DNA of 64,000 bases, taken from positions 62,001 to 126,000 of the forward strand of contig JAUCBJ010008890.1 of the NCBI GenBank assembly GCA_032718475.1, read 5' to 3'. Positions 1 through 11,480 of this stretch are shown in pieces. The stretch's first letter is position 1. Every line of letters starts with the position of its first letter. The translations under genes and the position numbers were made by a program. The stretch comes from Nemertoderma westbladi. Lineage: Eukaryota > Xenacoelomorpha > Nemertodermatida > Nemertodermatidae. Under the pieces are notes generated by a model. The model was given only the letters and a program-made list of their open reading frames with translations. It was not told the DNA's origin and searched no databases.

Positions 1-384
1 CAGCTGAGTTGCCCGCAGTGACTGATGAAGCTGTAGATTACTTAAGTACTCTCACGATGTAAGACGCACAATGGATATTTTACAAACCCTACAGTGTCAT
101 TACTATTTAAATAATCCTGAATTTATTCAGAATATAGCGGCAAATTTATCAATCCATTACGAATACGTTGGGCTAGGCAGGTAAATAAATTTAGGATTAG
201 GTGTGGCCGTGACCCCGGAATGGATGAGAAATGTCGCCATGTGTATTTTGCCAAAAAATTCACTTTACTGCTCAGTGCACTCAACTACAGGATAATGGTA
301 GCCGCGCGTGTTATGATTTCGTGGCTGAACATAAGTTATGTACGTTATGTCTCCGGAAAGGGCATTGGCGGAAAAAGCTTCCTA

Positions 385-1193
385 TTTAAACCATCACGAA
401 AATCCCATGCCTTGACCAAACGTGGCTGTCTTGTTTGCTTAGCGTCTATATATGATCCATTTAGGACTCCTGGCTCCCATTATTCTACAGGGAAAACATT
501 TCCTTCAGAAACTATAGGGACTAAAATTGAACTGGGACAATTTGTTCTAGAACAATCGTTAGCATCTGAATGGCTACAGTGGTACAATCAACTAGATCAG
601 CTTGAAAATCTTCAGATCCCACGCCATTATTTTGCAATACCATTTCGACTGATACTGATGTGTTACAATTACATCACTTTTGCGATGCCAGTTTAACCGG
701 ATATGGTTGTTTATCATACATACGTAAAGTGTCACCCTCAGGCCACATAACTTGTTCCATGGTGTATGCAAAGACACGTACTGCACCTCTAAAGAAGGTT
801 TCCATTCGAAGACTTGAATTGCAGTCAGCCGTTTTACTCGTACGTAGTCATAGGCAGTTTGCTGCGAGCATCACCCTGCAGATTCATTCAAACAATGTAA
901 TATGTTGGAGTGACAGCACAAGCGTTTTGTGTCAGATCGCTAATGAGTCTCGGAGATTCGAAACATACGAAGCCAACCGAATTGAAGAAATTCGACGCTA
1001 CACAGCTCCCTCTCAATGGCGTCATATTCCTGGTACGAAGAATCCAGCAGACATCGCCAGCCGTGGGGCCGAGCCATTAGATTTTGTTACCAAATACCAG
1101 GATTGTTGGTACGGCGGCCAACAATTTTTAAGACAGCCTGAATCGCAGTGGGGCTCTTCTCTAACTCAAACCAATCCAATGAAGGACGCATAA
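385..1193 (+). pseudogene. BEL/Pao retrotransposon relic (end of RT and RNase H region)
   Basis: Two overlapping reading frames together give a BEL/Pao-type polyprotein segment. The first (about 385-650) contains the connector motif LASIYDPF seen after RT. The second (about 645-1193) reads LHHFCDAS, then SIRRLELQSA, WSDSTSVL and NPADIASRG, the usual landmarks of the BEL/Pao RNase H region. The frame changes near 645-655, so the copy is frameshifted. It stops at 1193, where a minus-strand non-LTR element begins, and no integrase follows. It is clearly diverged from the two large BEL/Pao copies in this window and represents a third, older lineage. Nothing certain can be read in bases 1-384, which may hold more of the same relic. 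Confidence 0.8.
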
Positions 1194-1207
1194 ATTCCCC
1201 CTGAGGC

Positions 1208-1556
1208 TGGTTTACTACTACTACTAGGTCGAGCGAACTCGGACAATGGAAATGAGATCCTTCCAGGCTTCCCGATTCTCCATAGTTGTCGCAATTCCGT
1301 TTCTCCCAAGTTCAGTATCCCTTTCAAGTTGATCTATATATGCTATGGCTGGTCGTACACGACTACGCTTCCCATGAGTTTTGTGCCAGAAAAGTAGATC
1401 TGGTATGACCTCGTCTTTACTTCGCCAGCAGTGCCCACTGAATCTTAATCTGCGTTCACGGATGGTGGTTGATACAGGTGGTATTGTACCATAAAGCTCG
1501 GCGTTTGTCATGTGTTGTCTCCAGCTGATGTTTATGGCTGCCCTTAGTAGTCTTGT
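1208..1556 (-). pseudogene. 5'-truncated non-LTR retrotransposon, 3' end
   Basis: A 95-residue minus-strand reading frame (1224-1511) carries RERRLRFSGHCWRSKDEV and a tail with RPAIAYIDQLERDT. This pattern is typical of the extreme C terminus of many non-LTR reverse transcriptases. The element ends with a (TAG)n microsatellite tail (plus-strand TACTACTAC at 1212-1225). The same 3' terminal 120 bases recur at 33843-33973 with a similar tail, which confirms a repeated family that inserts as 5'-truncated copies. No RT core is present here. Confidence 0.75.
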
Positions 1557-1557
1557 G

Positions 1558-1598
<41 letters not shown>

Positions 1599-1600
1599 AC
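1557..1600. repeat. (TAC)n / (TAG)n trinucleotide microsatellite
   Basis: About fourteen uninterrupted TAC units. It lies at the 3' end of the minus-strand non-LTR element that follows at 1601-3130, so it reads as that element's microsatellite tail rather than an independent locus. Confidence 0.85.
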
Positions 1601-3130
1601 TAGGATCGGCATGCTGCATTGCAGCTGCATTTTTAAGATTGCTGTGCCGGCTTGTCAACAAAATTGCGCCGCCACAACTCCCTATCACCCATGACATTTG
1701 CTAGATCATCCGCATCTTCAAGGCCAGTGTCCTTTAAGATGCGTCTAAGAAATTCATGGGCTGTCCACCATGCTTATTAACTCCATGAGGCTTCCAAAGT
1801 ACAAGATTATGCACTGGCTGGTCCTCACGGCGAAAGCAATGTCCTGCAAAGCGGAGGCGATTTTGTTCTGGTGTCAAGCTTGGGGGAACCAATGAGACAC
1901 CTCCAATGTTATATAGTGTATGTTTGGAGATGTGTGCATTGTACTTGACACAATGAACCCGGCAAAGTATTCTTGTGAATGTGCCATCCAGAGATTTGGT
2001 GTCCTCAGCAGTTAGAGCCCAGCATGGACTCCCATAGAGGAGTACTAGAACTACTGCTACTCTAAATAATCGGACCTTAAGTTTTCGATTAATTCTCGGT
2101 GACTTCCAAATCCTGGAAAGCATATTCAAGGCTGCCCTGACTTCCGGATCCATGATCCCGGGTAACAGAAGTCGTCCACATGCTCAACCATACCATCCTT
2201 TGAGCTTATGCTCATCCGATCAGAGACTTTCTGAGGACTTTAAAAGTTAACTGTCAAATTTTTGGTCTTTCTGGAGTTAATAAAAAGACCAACACTAGAA
2301 GCAGCATGTTCTAATGAGCTGAGGGGCCGTTGGGCTCCCTCTAGTGATTCTGAGAGTACTCCTAAGTCATCAGCAAAGTCTAGATCAGTTAGGTACTTGG
2401 CAGGATTTCCTCGACTTCTGGAGCCAGTAGGGGGAGTTATCATCACCACATCATCATTATGATGATCTAAGGACATGCGTAGAACATAGTCAACCACAAT
2501 TATGAACAAGAATGGTGCAAGTGTGTCTCCCTGGAGGACGCCCCATAACACTTAAATGGTTCTGTGTCACCGTCAACAGTAGACACAAATGTTGTCGAAC
2601 CATCATACAGTATACTGATCTGATTGCTGCAATAATTTCATCAGGAATCCCATAAAATGAAAGTATGCTGAACATTCGTGAGCGAGAGACTGAATCAAAG
2701 GCATTGAATAAGTCAACAAAGATAACAGCCAGATGCCTGTCTTTCTTTTTTGATAACTCTTTCAATTATCCTTTTAAGTGCCAAAATGGGCTCCATGGTC
2801 CCACGACCTTTACGGAACCCATTCTGATTTCCACGGAGCAGTTTCTCAATGGGATCCCTGATGCGATTTAATAGAATTCTATTGTATAGCTTTGCAGCAA
2901 TCGAGATCAATGAGATTCCCCGAAAAAAACCATAGAGTGTTAGGTTGCCCTTCTTGGGATCTGGCACCAACTTACAGTATTTGTTTTCATTTCTTGTGGG
3001 ACTCTTGTTGTTCGGTACATGTCTACTATGATGGGATGGATGAGCTTTAAACACTCAGGTATTTTAAAGACCTCAGGGGAACACCATCTACTCCACTGTC
3101 ACGATTGGTCTTAATGCTCTTTGCAGCAGC
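1601..3130 (-). pseudogene. Non-LTR retrotransposon reverse transcriptase, decayed
   Basis: Minus-strand frames across this stretch join in order into a non-LTR RT. At about 2800-3000 is the finger region with PDPKKGNLT, FRGISLISIAAKLYNRILLNR and NQNGFRKGRGTMEP. At about 2630-2760 is palm motif A (AVIFVDLFNAFDSVSRSRMF). At about 2480-2545 is GVLQGDTLAPFLFIIV, then palm motif C LDFADD near 2365-2385. At 1734-2153 are the thumb and tail (LLYGSPCWAL, RLRFAGHCFRRED). The frame changes at least three times, including near 1740, where the tail continues in another frame, so the copy is dead. The endonuclease region is missing (5' truncation near 3130). The subfamily is not resolved. Confidence 0.85.
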
Positions 3131-3146
3131 CTTCACTCTTCAAGTA

Positions 3147-3785
3147 TCTGGCATCCTTTGGGTCCGTGCTCAAAGAATCTGGCATCCTTTGGGTCCGTGT
3201 TCAAAGAATCTTAGATCCTTTGGGTCCGTGTGCAAAGTATGACATCCTTTGGGTCCGTGTGCAAAGTATCTGACATCATTTGGGTCCGTGGGCAAAGTAT
3301 CTGCCAACATTTGGGTCCGTGTGCAAAGTATCTGCCAACATTTGGGTCCGTGTGCAAAATATCTGACATCCTTTGGGTCCGTGTGCAAAGTATATGACAA
3401 GTATCTGCCAACGTTTGGGTGCGTGTTCAATGTATCTGTCAATATTTGGGTTCGTGTGCAAAGTATATGACATCCTTTGGGTCGTGTGCAAAGTATATGA
3501 CATCCTTTGGGTCAGTGTGCAAAGTATCTGCCAACATTTGGGTCCGTGTTAAAAGTATCTGACATCCTTTGGGTCCGTGTGCAAAGTATATGACATCCTT
3601 TGGGTCCGTGTGCAAAGTATCTGACATCGTTTGGGTCCGTGTGCAAAGTATCTGGCATCATTTGGGTCCGTGTTTAAAGTATCTACCAAGATTTGGGTCC
3701 CTTCTTAACCTATCTACTCTCATTTGGGTCCGTGTTCAACATGTCTGTCAACCTTTGGGTCCGTGTTCAACGTACAGTATCTGAC
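3147..3785. repeat. 31-bp minisatellite (about 21 units)
   Basis: Tandem units of 31 bases, each with the core TTTGGGTCCGTGTGCAAAGT preceded by a TCTGACATC or TCTGCCAAC variant. A few units are 29 bases or diverged, mostly at the right edge after about 3690. Because 31 is not divisible by three, several reading frames stay open through the array and give repetitive spurious ORFs. A single echo of the core is visible near 4074. Confidence 0.95.
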
Positions 3786-5603
3786 ATGCTTCGGCACCAT
3801 TTTATTACCATCATTAACATTAGTAGGTGAATAGGGTAGATGGTATACAAAGTAACCAATAAGAAATCACCATGGAAAAGTTAGTCAGATTCAATCAGCT
3901 GATTCAAATTTATCCAAAAAATGAGGTTTTGGCTCTTTGTGGCGCAGTGCTTTCCTTATATTTGCATAATTTTTCGCAGAATTTACTTTGATAGCATTAA
4001 TTTAACACTGTGCAACATCTCCTGTGTCGGAGTGGGTTGGTGCCTCATTGCTTCATAGTGTAATGGTCATTTTTTGGGTCCGTGTGGATCTTTGTGCATT
4101 ATCGGACGTTTTCTGCAGTAAATTTATTTGGCAATCGTTGCGAAGTTCTAATTGTGGTCTCTTGCGGATGCCATACCGGTGCTACAATTCCCTGTCCACT
4201 GAAGGAATCAATAGTTTATTTCTAGTAAATTATTTAAAATGACAAAAAATGTTTTCCTGTACAATATGTTTGTACTACACGATCACGATATATTTAATAA
4301 GGGGATAACCGAAACGTAGTATATAATACAAACTCACAGTGTGATATACAATTATTACAAATACAAATAGAAATCAAGTAAAGATATATCATCAACTACA
4401 GAAATAGGGAAACGATGCACAATAATATATATTACAAAATATATTTACAGCAGAAAATATTAATTAAAAAGGAACACTTTAAAAGTTTATTTGAGATAAA
4501 TTATCATCAAGTAGAGAACTCACATAGAGAACATCGAGTGATTCAAATAAGAAATCACACGGATGAGGATGAGGAATTTAAATAAATTCGCGATGTGCAG
4601 AAAGGACGTCGTATTCCTTCGACATATGTTCTGCCTCGAAATGACACGAAACATAAAAGTGTGATTTATACATAAGTAAGTAAAATAGCTATAATTCCTG
4701 TTCGAATAATCTGGTTTAAATCTAAACCAAAAGCAACGCGCGCGTTCATGTTTGGTTACTTTTATTGTTCCCTTCCAGAGACCCAACAAATTTATTTCAT
4801 ACTTTAAGTTGTTTTTTTATATATTTTAAAGAATATTAAAAAAAAATCATCTATAACTAAGAAATAAATTTTAAAAATATAAATAAAATTAACAAATCTT
4901 TAAACATTTGAAAAGATCTGAAAAAACTAGAAAGTTTTAATTGAATGATCTCCTAATATAATTTGATATTTAACCGCTGTCTATATGATAAATGAAACAA
5001 ATATAACATGTCGTGAAGGTGAATATTATATTTAAAAATAAAACTACGTATTTTATGTTATATTTACTGAGATTAGCGACTTTAACAAAGTATCGAGAGC
5101 CGAAAATCAAATTTTGTTCTACATTATTTACAACGCAAATTATTATTATTGAGGCATTTACTCTAACGTGAGTTAGTTGGGGTCAGAATTGATTTATTAA
5201 TCAATACATAAGTTAGCGCGCAGCAGTAAATGGTGATAATCAGAAACGATGCCTAACAGCGCTGGTTCAACCCCCAGTAATGTCCACCATATTACCGGTA
5301 CATAATTTAACTTTAACAGAAGTTCGTAAATAATAACCGATATCCTCGCTACGCTCATTCACTATACAACAGATCTCAGGGGCGATATATAAATCCTATT
5401 ACATTTTATATTTACCACAATAAATATAGTTTTTCCTTCCCGTTTCAATCTTTAATATTAACTATTCTGAAAGAATAGAAATTAACAGCACCATTCGGAT
5501 TCATAAACTAATAAAAATACAAAAACTACTTGCGACACTTTCACAATAAACCGTAAATGTTATTAATTAACTACAATAGAAAACATTTCGTTACGACATT
5601 CAA
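3786..5603. other. AT-rich intergenic stretch, no gene recognised
   Basis: I see no recognisable protein, RNA gene or long repeat here. Short open frames (for example 4520-4789 minus) have AT-driven composition and no domain. The segment just right of it holds the 3' end of the ankyrin gene, so part of it (about 5200-5603) may be that gene's 3' untranslated region. A minus-strand AATAAA (plus TTTATT near 5191) is a possible polyadenylation signal. Confidence 0.5.
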
Positions 5604-7025
5604 TTAATTTATGTCAGAAAGATTAACGTAATTAATTAAAGTTAACGGCAAAGACAATAAAGCGACTGATTTACTGACAGGGAACTTTATATTGTTTCTT
5701 ATTGTCCGTCTCGCCATTTGTTTGAGAGTCGCCGTGGACAGCAGAGCGCAACGAGTTTCCCGTATAAAGGCGAGGTTTGCGATCCGTCCTTGGTGGTTGG
5801 CGACGTCCAGGGCGGCCAGCAGCACCTCGCGGGATCCTTCGTCCGAGGCGAACCCCGTCGCCAACAGCAACCGAGTCCCGAGCACCAACCCCGGGGTCAG
5901 CGCCTCGCTGCGGAGGGTGTTGGCCAGCAGCAGAGAGTCCTCCAGGCCGAGACACGAGTAGCCGAGGTCGAGCAGCGCGCGGATGTTAGCGAGCGCCCCC
6001 CAGCGGTGGGACGCGGTGAGCAGCGTGTGGTTGTCGGCCCCCCGGCTGTACAGGTCGGCCCCGTTGGCCACGAGGAACTCGACCAGCGCCGGGGCCTCCA
6101 GCACCGGGTTCCGTGCCAGTAGGAGGAGCATCCTCGAGGAGTAGGCCGCGACGTGGGCTCCCCCGAAGTTGGCTAGATCGTCCGCTGAGAAAGCCGCGTC
6201 GTGTGCGACCAGGAGGGACGCTAGACGCGCGTTCTGGACGTCTTCCAACACGGTGAGACCGATCGGCGTCGCCCCGATAGTGGCGTCGTACCGACACGGG
6301 TTCACTTCCGGTTGTTTCAACAGGTACTCCACGATCTCTGTGCGACCCGCTTGTATCGCGGCTGTCAGCGGCGACTGACACCGCCCGCAGTTGTGTAGTA
6401 ACGCGCGTTTCCCAACGAGCAGTCGCACGATCCCGAGGTGTCCCGCCGTTATCGCGCAGTGCAACGGGGTTTTACTCAACTTCCTCGGGGCGCGCAACAT
6501 CCCGCTCCATTGGGTTTCGTTGCTGAACTCTACGCAGACGTCCGGGGGCACTCCGTTGGCGACCAGTAGTTCTATCAGCCCCGGGCGGTTTCGGATACAC
6601 GCGATATGCAGTGCTGAGAATCCTCCGTACTTCTGAAGCAGCGGGTTGGCGCCGTGACTCAGTAAGAGTTTAGCGATATCGAAGGCCTGCGTTCCTTCGG
6701 CGTGGACGCACTCTATAAGCGGGTAGGTCGCATAGCCAGACCCCTCGCGACGCGGGGTCACTATCGGCCAGTTAGGGTCGGCCCCCTGTCGCAGTAGCTC
6801 CTCCACGATCAGTTTCCGACCACCCACGGCCGCGAGGAATAGCAACTTGGATAGGAACTGCGGCCAGTCGAGTTTGTCCCGTTGCTTCGCCGTGTGAAGG
6901 TATTCCCGCAATCCCGCCACGTTGGAACTACGAATTAACGGTCGAACCTCGATTATACGTTGCCAATCTTTATCTCGAGACCCTTTCTCGGAATGATCAC
7001 GGGATTTTTTATTCTCCATTTCCAA
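5604..7025 (-). CDS. Ankyrin-repeat protein with C-terminal SOCS-box-like domain (ASB-like)
   Basis: An intact 473-residue intronless reading frame. Ankyrin repeats fall at about residues 57-86, 99-128, 133-162, 183-211, 214-243, 250-279 and 313-356, with typical TPLHCAITAGHLGIVRLLV and SALHIACIRNRPGLIELLV cores. Residues 432-468 (TLKQMARRTI, then LLSLPLTLINYV) match the layout of a SOCS box: a BC-box helix followed by an LPLP-type cullin box. ASB proteins are substrate receptors of cullin-5 RING ubiquitin ligases, with the ankyrin face binding substrate and the SOCS box binding elongins B/C. Here the usual BC-box cysteine appears to be alanine, which could weaken elongin binding. The coding region is strongly GC-rich (about 5750-6950) against AT-rich flanks. 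The start has no in-frame upstream competitor. It may be a retrogene, since no introns are seen. The ankyrin assignment is firm and the SOCS box likely. Confidence 0.85.
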   Translation of the reverse strand: MEMENKKSRDHSEKGSRDKDWQRIIEVRPLIRSSNVAGLREYLHTAKQRDKLDWPQFLSKLLFLAAVGGRKLIVEELLRQGADPNWPIVTPRREGSGYATYPLIECVHAEGTQAFDIAKLLLSHGANPLLQKYGGFSALHIACIRNRPGLIELLVANGVPPDVCVEFSNETQWSGMLRAPRKLSKTPLHCAITAGHLGIVRLLVGKRALLHNCGRCQSPLTAAIQAGRTEIVEYLLKQPEVNPCRYDATIGATPIGLTVLEDVQNARLASLLVAHDAAFSADDLANFGGAHVAAYSSRMLLLLARNPVLEAPALVEFLVANGADLYSRGADNHTLLTASHRWGALANIRALLDLGYSCLGLEDSLLLANTLRSEALTPGLVLGTRLLLATGFASDEGSREVLLAALDVANHQGRIANLAFIRETRCALLSTATLKQMARRTIRNNIKFPVSKSVALLSLPLTLINYVNLSDIN

Positions 7026-7934
7026 ATTTCAGCATTTATAGGCTACGGTACAGCGGTACCACAATCTGACATTACCCTGTTACCACTTCAGCACTTTGCA
7101 CTTACTGACTTATTAGATTACAGCATTGCTGCATTGCAGTCAGATTTGTCTATGCCGTAGGCTGCTAGGACTACCGTCCAGTCAGGGAGATCATCAATTT
7201 TGGGGTTACCCCAAATTTCGAATTCTGGTAATAGACTGTCGAAAATTGGGGTTTTTTGTTCAAATTTGAGGTATTTTTAGGCTCATAATATCGAGTGTTG
7301 CTGCGACTTAGGGAAACTATTGGAGCAACTTCTACTTTTAATATGTTAAAATATAATGTAAAATAAGAACTTTTATCGATGCAATAAAATATTTCACCGA
7401 TGCAAACATGCTTTTATTGGGGGCGAAAATTGAAATTTGAGGTTAAACCTCAAATTTGAGACAAAACCTCAAATTTCGCCAGCCTGTACAACATCACCAG
7501 CCTGTCAGCAGTAGGGTGTAGCAGTAGGCTTTGCTGCTTAGTGCTTATAGAGCTTGGTGAGAATGGGTGACCAGTGTAACCTGTGACATGACATGTATGC
7601 AGGGTAGGCTTAACCTTACAGCACAGTAACTTACAGTCAATAACTTTAATGATTGTTAACTCCGTTAGTGATTGGTGAGAAAAATGCAGAAGACTATAGA
7701 AATTATCTATCCTTACAGCCTTACTGTTGGTAAGAAGAACAGTAGACCAAATCCTCACTGTTGCGAGATTCAAGCTCACACAGCTGCACAGTCACAGACT
7801 CAGGAAGACCTACTATATCTTGTGGATGTTGAATCAATTCCAGAATTTGGAAGTTTACATATTCTGGCATTCATCTGTTCTGTACGGTGGCTGAATTGTG
7901 CCACTTAATACTTTTTTTTTATTTTTTTTTTGAA

Positions 7935-8063
7935 GTGACTTTTTGGTCGACCAAAAAGTACTTTTTGGTCGACCAATAAGTCGACTTTTTGGTCGACCAA
8001 AATATTTTTGGTCGACCAAAAAGTACTTTTTGGTCGACCAAAAAGTACTTTTTGGTCGGAAAA
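7935..8063. repeat. Array of nested palindromes (TTTTTGGTCGACCAAAAA)
   Basis: About six copies of an 18- to 22-base unit whose core TTTTTGGTCGACCAAAAA is a perfect palindrome around GTCGAC, linked by AGTACT, itself a palindrome. Two linked units therefore form longer palindromes as well, so the segment could extrude as cruciforms. It lies directly upstream of the truncated non-LTR fragment, in a TIR transposon. It keeps one frame open, which makes the N-terminal 45 residues of the downstream ORF spurious. Confidence 0.95.
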
Positions 8064-8104
8064 AAATATGTTTTCTGGTTGTTGATGTCCTCTTTAACAC
8101 TTTG

Positions 8105-8893
8105 TATATCAAATGCGAATGGGCAAAGGTTTGGCAGATGAGTTACAATGTCAAAAAGTGCTCAGTCGTCTCTCTACAGGCTAATAGTCAAACGGTGCGT
8201 TCCTACTACATGGGTGAAACGTGTCTACAACATCTCAGTGAAGCGAAGGATTTAGGTGTTATAATATCATCCGACTTGAGATTCAGTGAGCATGTGGGGC
8301 TTGTGTCTGCCAAGGCACGTAGAACCTGTTGTCAGATTCGTCGAAACTTTCATCATCGCAGTGCATACCATCAATTTGAGCTATTTAGAGTTTATGCACG
8401 GTCAATCTTAGAATACAATTGCGCAATCTGGTGCCCCTATCTTGATAAGGACATCAATATTATAGAACAGGTTCAACGAGATTTTACCCGTCGCCTGCCC
8501 GGCCTTCAAGGTTTGAGCTACGCAGAGCGACTGAACCGGCTCAACACCCATTCCCTTGAGGAACGGCGCATCGTTATCGATCTGGTGGAAATGTTTAAAA
8601 TTATTCGTGGGTTCAGTCCTATATCTGATCTACAGATGTTTAAACTGCCATCCACCCGAACTCGATCAAACGGTTACAAAGTAACCATTCCTCACTCGCG
8701 TAACTGTATCCATCAGAACCACTTCTCGGTCCGTCGCATCACCCTGTGGAACTCTCTTCCCTCAACAGTTGTTGGTGCCTCCACCACGTTGGGTTTTCGC
8801 ACCCGAATCAATAACATTGATTTATCTGCTCAATGCACTGGTTCCTGGAAAAACACCATGAATACCGTCCATATCTACTCCAACGTTAATTAA
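8105..8893 (+). pseudogene. 5'-truncated non-LTR retrotransposon RT C-terminal region
   Basis: The reading frame ending at 8893 carries WQMSYNVKKCSVVS, KDLGVIISSDLRFSEHV, SILEYNCAIWCPYLDKDI, IEQVQRDFTRRL, SYAERLNRLNTHSLEERR and FSVRRITLWNSLPSTVV. This is the thumb and C-terminal signature of CR1/Jockey-like non-LTR reverse transcriptases. The catalytic palm lies upstream of the truncation and is absent. The open frame begins at 7943, but residues before about 55 are translated palindromic repeat. No stop interrupts the remaining 260 residues, so the insertion may be fairly young. A poly-A tail is not obvious; AATTTAAA-type repeats follow at 8940-8985. Confidence 0.88.
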
Positions 8894-10502
8894 TTATCTA
8901 TCATTATTATTATTGATTAAATATTAAATGTGTTGGCATAATTTAAATTTAAAACTATTTAAATTTAAAACTATTTAAAACTAATAAACTCAAGCCGCCA
9001 TACAAGATTGTGATGAATGATTTATTTTTACTGTAATAATATAATACACTTTGATCCATATTTTAATTAATGTTTCGATCTACAGTACTAAATATGAATA
9101 ATGTATACGTATAGTGAACTATTAATTGTCTGATTTATGTACCGTACTGAATTTTACTCTACAATTTATTACATATTTTGATAAAAATTATTGCGTATTT
9201 TTATTGCATATTTAAATTTTTTTTTTTTAAATTTTATTTACTTATTATGCCATATACTGTACCTACTCCAATGTTTCAATGAATTAATATCTATAAATTA
9301 ATGTGCATTACGTAAACATGCACTTTTATTCTGTTCTGCATTTCATTTCATTTTATTTTGTTTATTAATACATAAGTTGTACTTATTTTACTCTGTGGTG
9401 CTTTATTGCATGGCTGAGTGCATAATTTTAACATACTGTATAAACCAATATTTACTTGATTACCATACTAACTATCCAGGCTGCAAATGAAGTCCTGGCT
9501 AACTATCCTACCGGTATCTATGAAAATGGTAATCTTGTTTGTTATGTTTGTTATGTTTCGTTACTTTTATATTTGTCGATGTCATTATACTCAAATTCAA
9601 ATGAAGCCATTCCTCTCCTGATAGCCTGATTTAATATTCGCCTGCCACAGACAGACAGATTGGAGCCAATTTCTAGACAAATGTTGCCGCAAAGGTTGAC
9701 AGGTTGAGGTGGTTTATACAATATATGTGGACTTGATTCTTTTGTTAGTTATTCTATATGACTGGCAACTGGAGACTCTAAAGTTGGAACCACTACCTAC
9801 TGCAGTATACATCAATTAAAGTTCAATTTGATAATGTGCTTTAAACTTATATGTAAAGATCTAAACCTGATCCTCCATTACAACAATGTGCAATGTGCAA
9901 CATAATATCCCAGCCAGACATCCAATGCAATCATGACCTGGCCATATATATAAAATTATGAAGCAAAGGCCAAGCCCCGCCCATCTGCCCATGCTGCCAT
10001 GTCTGGGTCTGCTTTTTCCATACATCACCTCTTCTTTATCAGGGTCATTAACATATGGAACATGCTGGACCTGGAACACAGTAGAAACATCATCATCTCA
10101 TCACTAATCGCTAGTCTTTTAAACAGTCTTTAGACTCTGCTTTCTTATCAAGACATCTGAAATGTTTTAGAAATCTAAGTGACTGTTTGTTTATAGGCCT
10201 ACTATACATACATAAATCCTTATAAATTGACCTCATGAGGAACCAGAATCATTTATAACTTGGGCAAAAAGTATAACCTTTTTCACCAACCTATTCTCGA
10301 GGCTTTATCTCATTTCTGGAGTAAACCTTGCAGGCACTAAAGTTGCATTGCAATAGTCGATAGTGTGTAGTGTAGGGATGGATTTTGCTTTTTATTCCAA
10401 AATTTTAACATTACGAAATGATTGTACATACATATACATTTCGATCAAAAATTTTGATCAACACTTTCAATGAAATTTTAGAAATTCCACCAAAAATATT
10501 TT
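8894..10502. other. AT-rich interior of the DNA transposon, nothing recognised
   Basis: No coding domain, RNA gene or tandem repeat that I can name. The minus-strand open frame at 9861-10079 has no recognisable motif. Confidence 0.4.
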
Positions 10503-10767
10503 GGCACTTGTGTCAAATCAAATAGGTGACCCTCCTAATCTGCTAATCCTGAAATCACCAGCTAATGCTGAAATTTAGTGCAGGTGATATCAATATTCCT
10601 AACTCTTGTTTATTGTTTTTTGGTTACTTTCAACTCACCTCTGTAACCTGCTCCTTTGCTAACCCTGTAACCGGACACTAGTGAAAGTGACTTTAGTTTT
10701 GGTGATTTCAGGATTAGCAGAATAGGAGCTAGGAGGGTCTCCTACAGCCCTATTTGACACAAGTGCC
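10503..10767. mobile_element. MITE-like inverted repeat (about 265 bp)
   Basis: GGCACTTGTGTCAAAT at the left edge is the reverse complement of ATTTGACACAAGTGCC at the right. The arms continue for roughly 55-60 bases with small gaps (left CTGCTAATCCTGAAATCACC, right GGTGATTTCAGGATTAGCAG). No clear target duplication is seen. It is nested in the larger inverted-repeat transposon. Confidence 0.8.
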
Positions 10768-11302
10768 AATGTTATATTTTACTTTTTTTACCGGGAGAAA
10801 AAGTAAAATCAAAGCAAAATTATGGCTCTATGGTGCATTATTATGTGGCAATATTATTGCAGGTTGCTGTGTTGCCGACTTTGCAAAAGCTGTGCCCAAC
10901 AAAAGATTTAATAATATTCAGATATTACGGGGACAACTTTTTCCCTACTAGTGGGGAAAAAAAGTAGGCCTACTACTTTTTCTCCCGATTTTAGGGCATA
11001 TTCAAGCAAAAAAGTAACAATATAAAAATATAAGTTCTTTAAGCTCTGTACTTCGTTTTATATGTCTACCATCTGATCAGCCACCCCACTGCACCCCTAC
11101 CAGTAGCCTTTTTTAAGTATAAGCCTTTTTAAACTAATACTGAATATGTTTTAATTTTAAATATTATATTTCACAACACTCAGACACTACCCTAGGCCTA
11201 CATCAGTTTATTTTTTTACCTTTGCAATACAGTAACAAGCTAACAACTACTGAACTAGGGCAACTATGACTTCTGTCTGTATCTGACTATGCTGCTATGA
11301 AA

Positions 11303-11480
11303 TTCAAATTTGAGGTATAACTCAAATTTAGAGAATTAACCTAACCTTGTATTAAAATTGAGGTAATTCCAAAATTGGGTCTATAATTTGAAATTTGAGG
11401 TATAACTCAAATTTAGAGAATTAACCTAACCTTGTATTAAAATTGAGGTAATTCCAAAATTGGGTCTATAATTTGAAATT
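11303..11480. repeat. Two-copy tandem repeat of about 88-90 bp (subterminal)
   Basis: A segment beginning at GAGGTATAACTCAAATTTAG is repeated twice almost without change, ending in TTGGGTCTATAATTTGAAAT. Each unit carries the AAATTTGAGGT box in both orientations. It lies just inside the right terminus of the 7179-11515 transposon. Confidence 0.9.

Noticed and set aside
3170-3784. Several overlapping open frames rich in HTDPKD or WVRVQSI repeats
   Set aside because: They are all translations of the 31-bp minisatellite, whose length keeps every frame open.
4520-4789. 89-residue minus-strand ORF
   Set aside because: No recognisable motif, and its composition matches the AT-rich background.
5671-6636. 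Plus- and minus-strand ORFs inside the ankyrin gene
   Set aside because: Shadow frames produced by high GC; only the 473-residue frame shows ankyrin periodicity.
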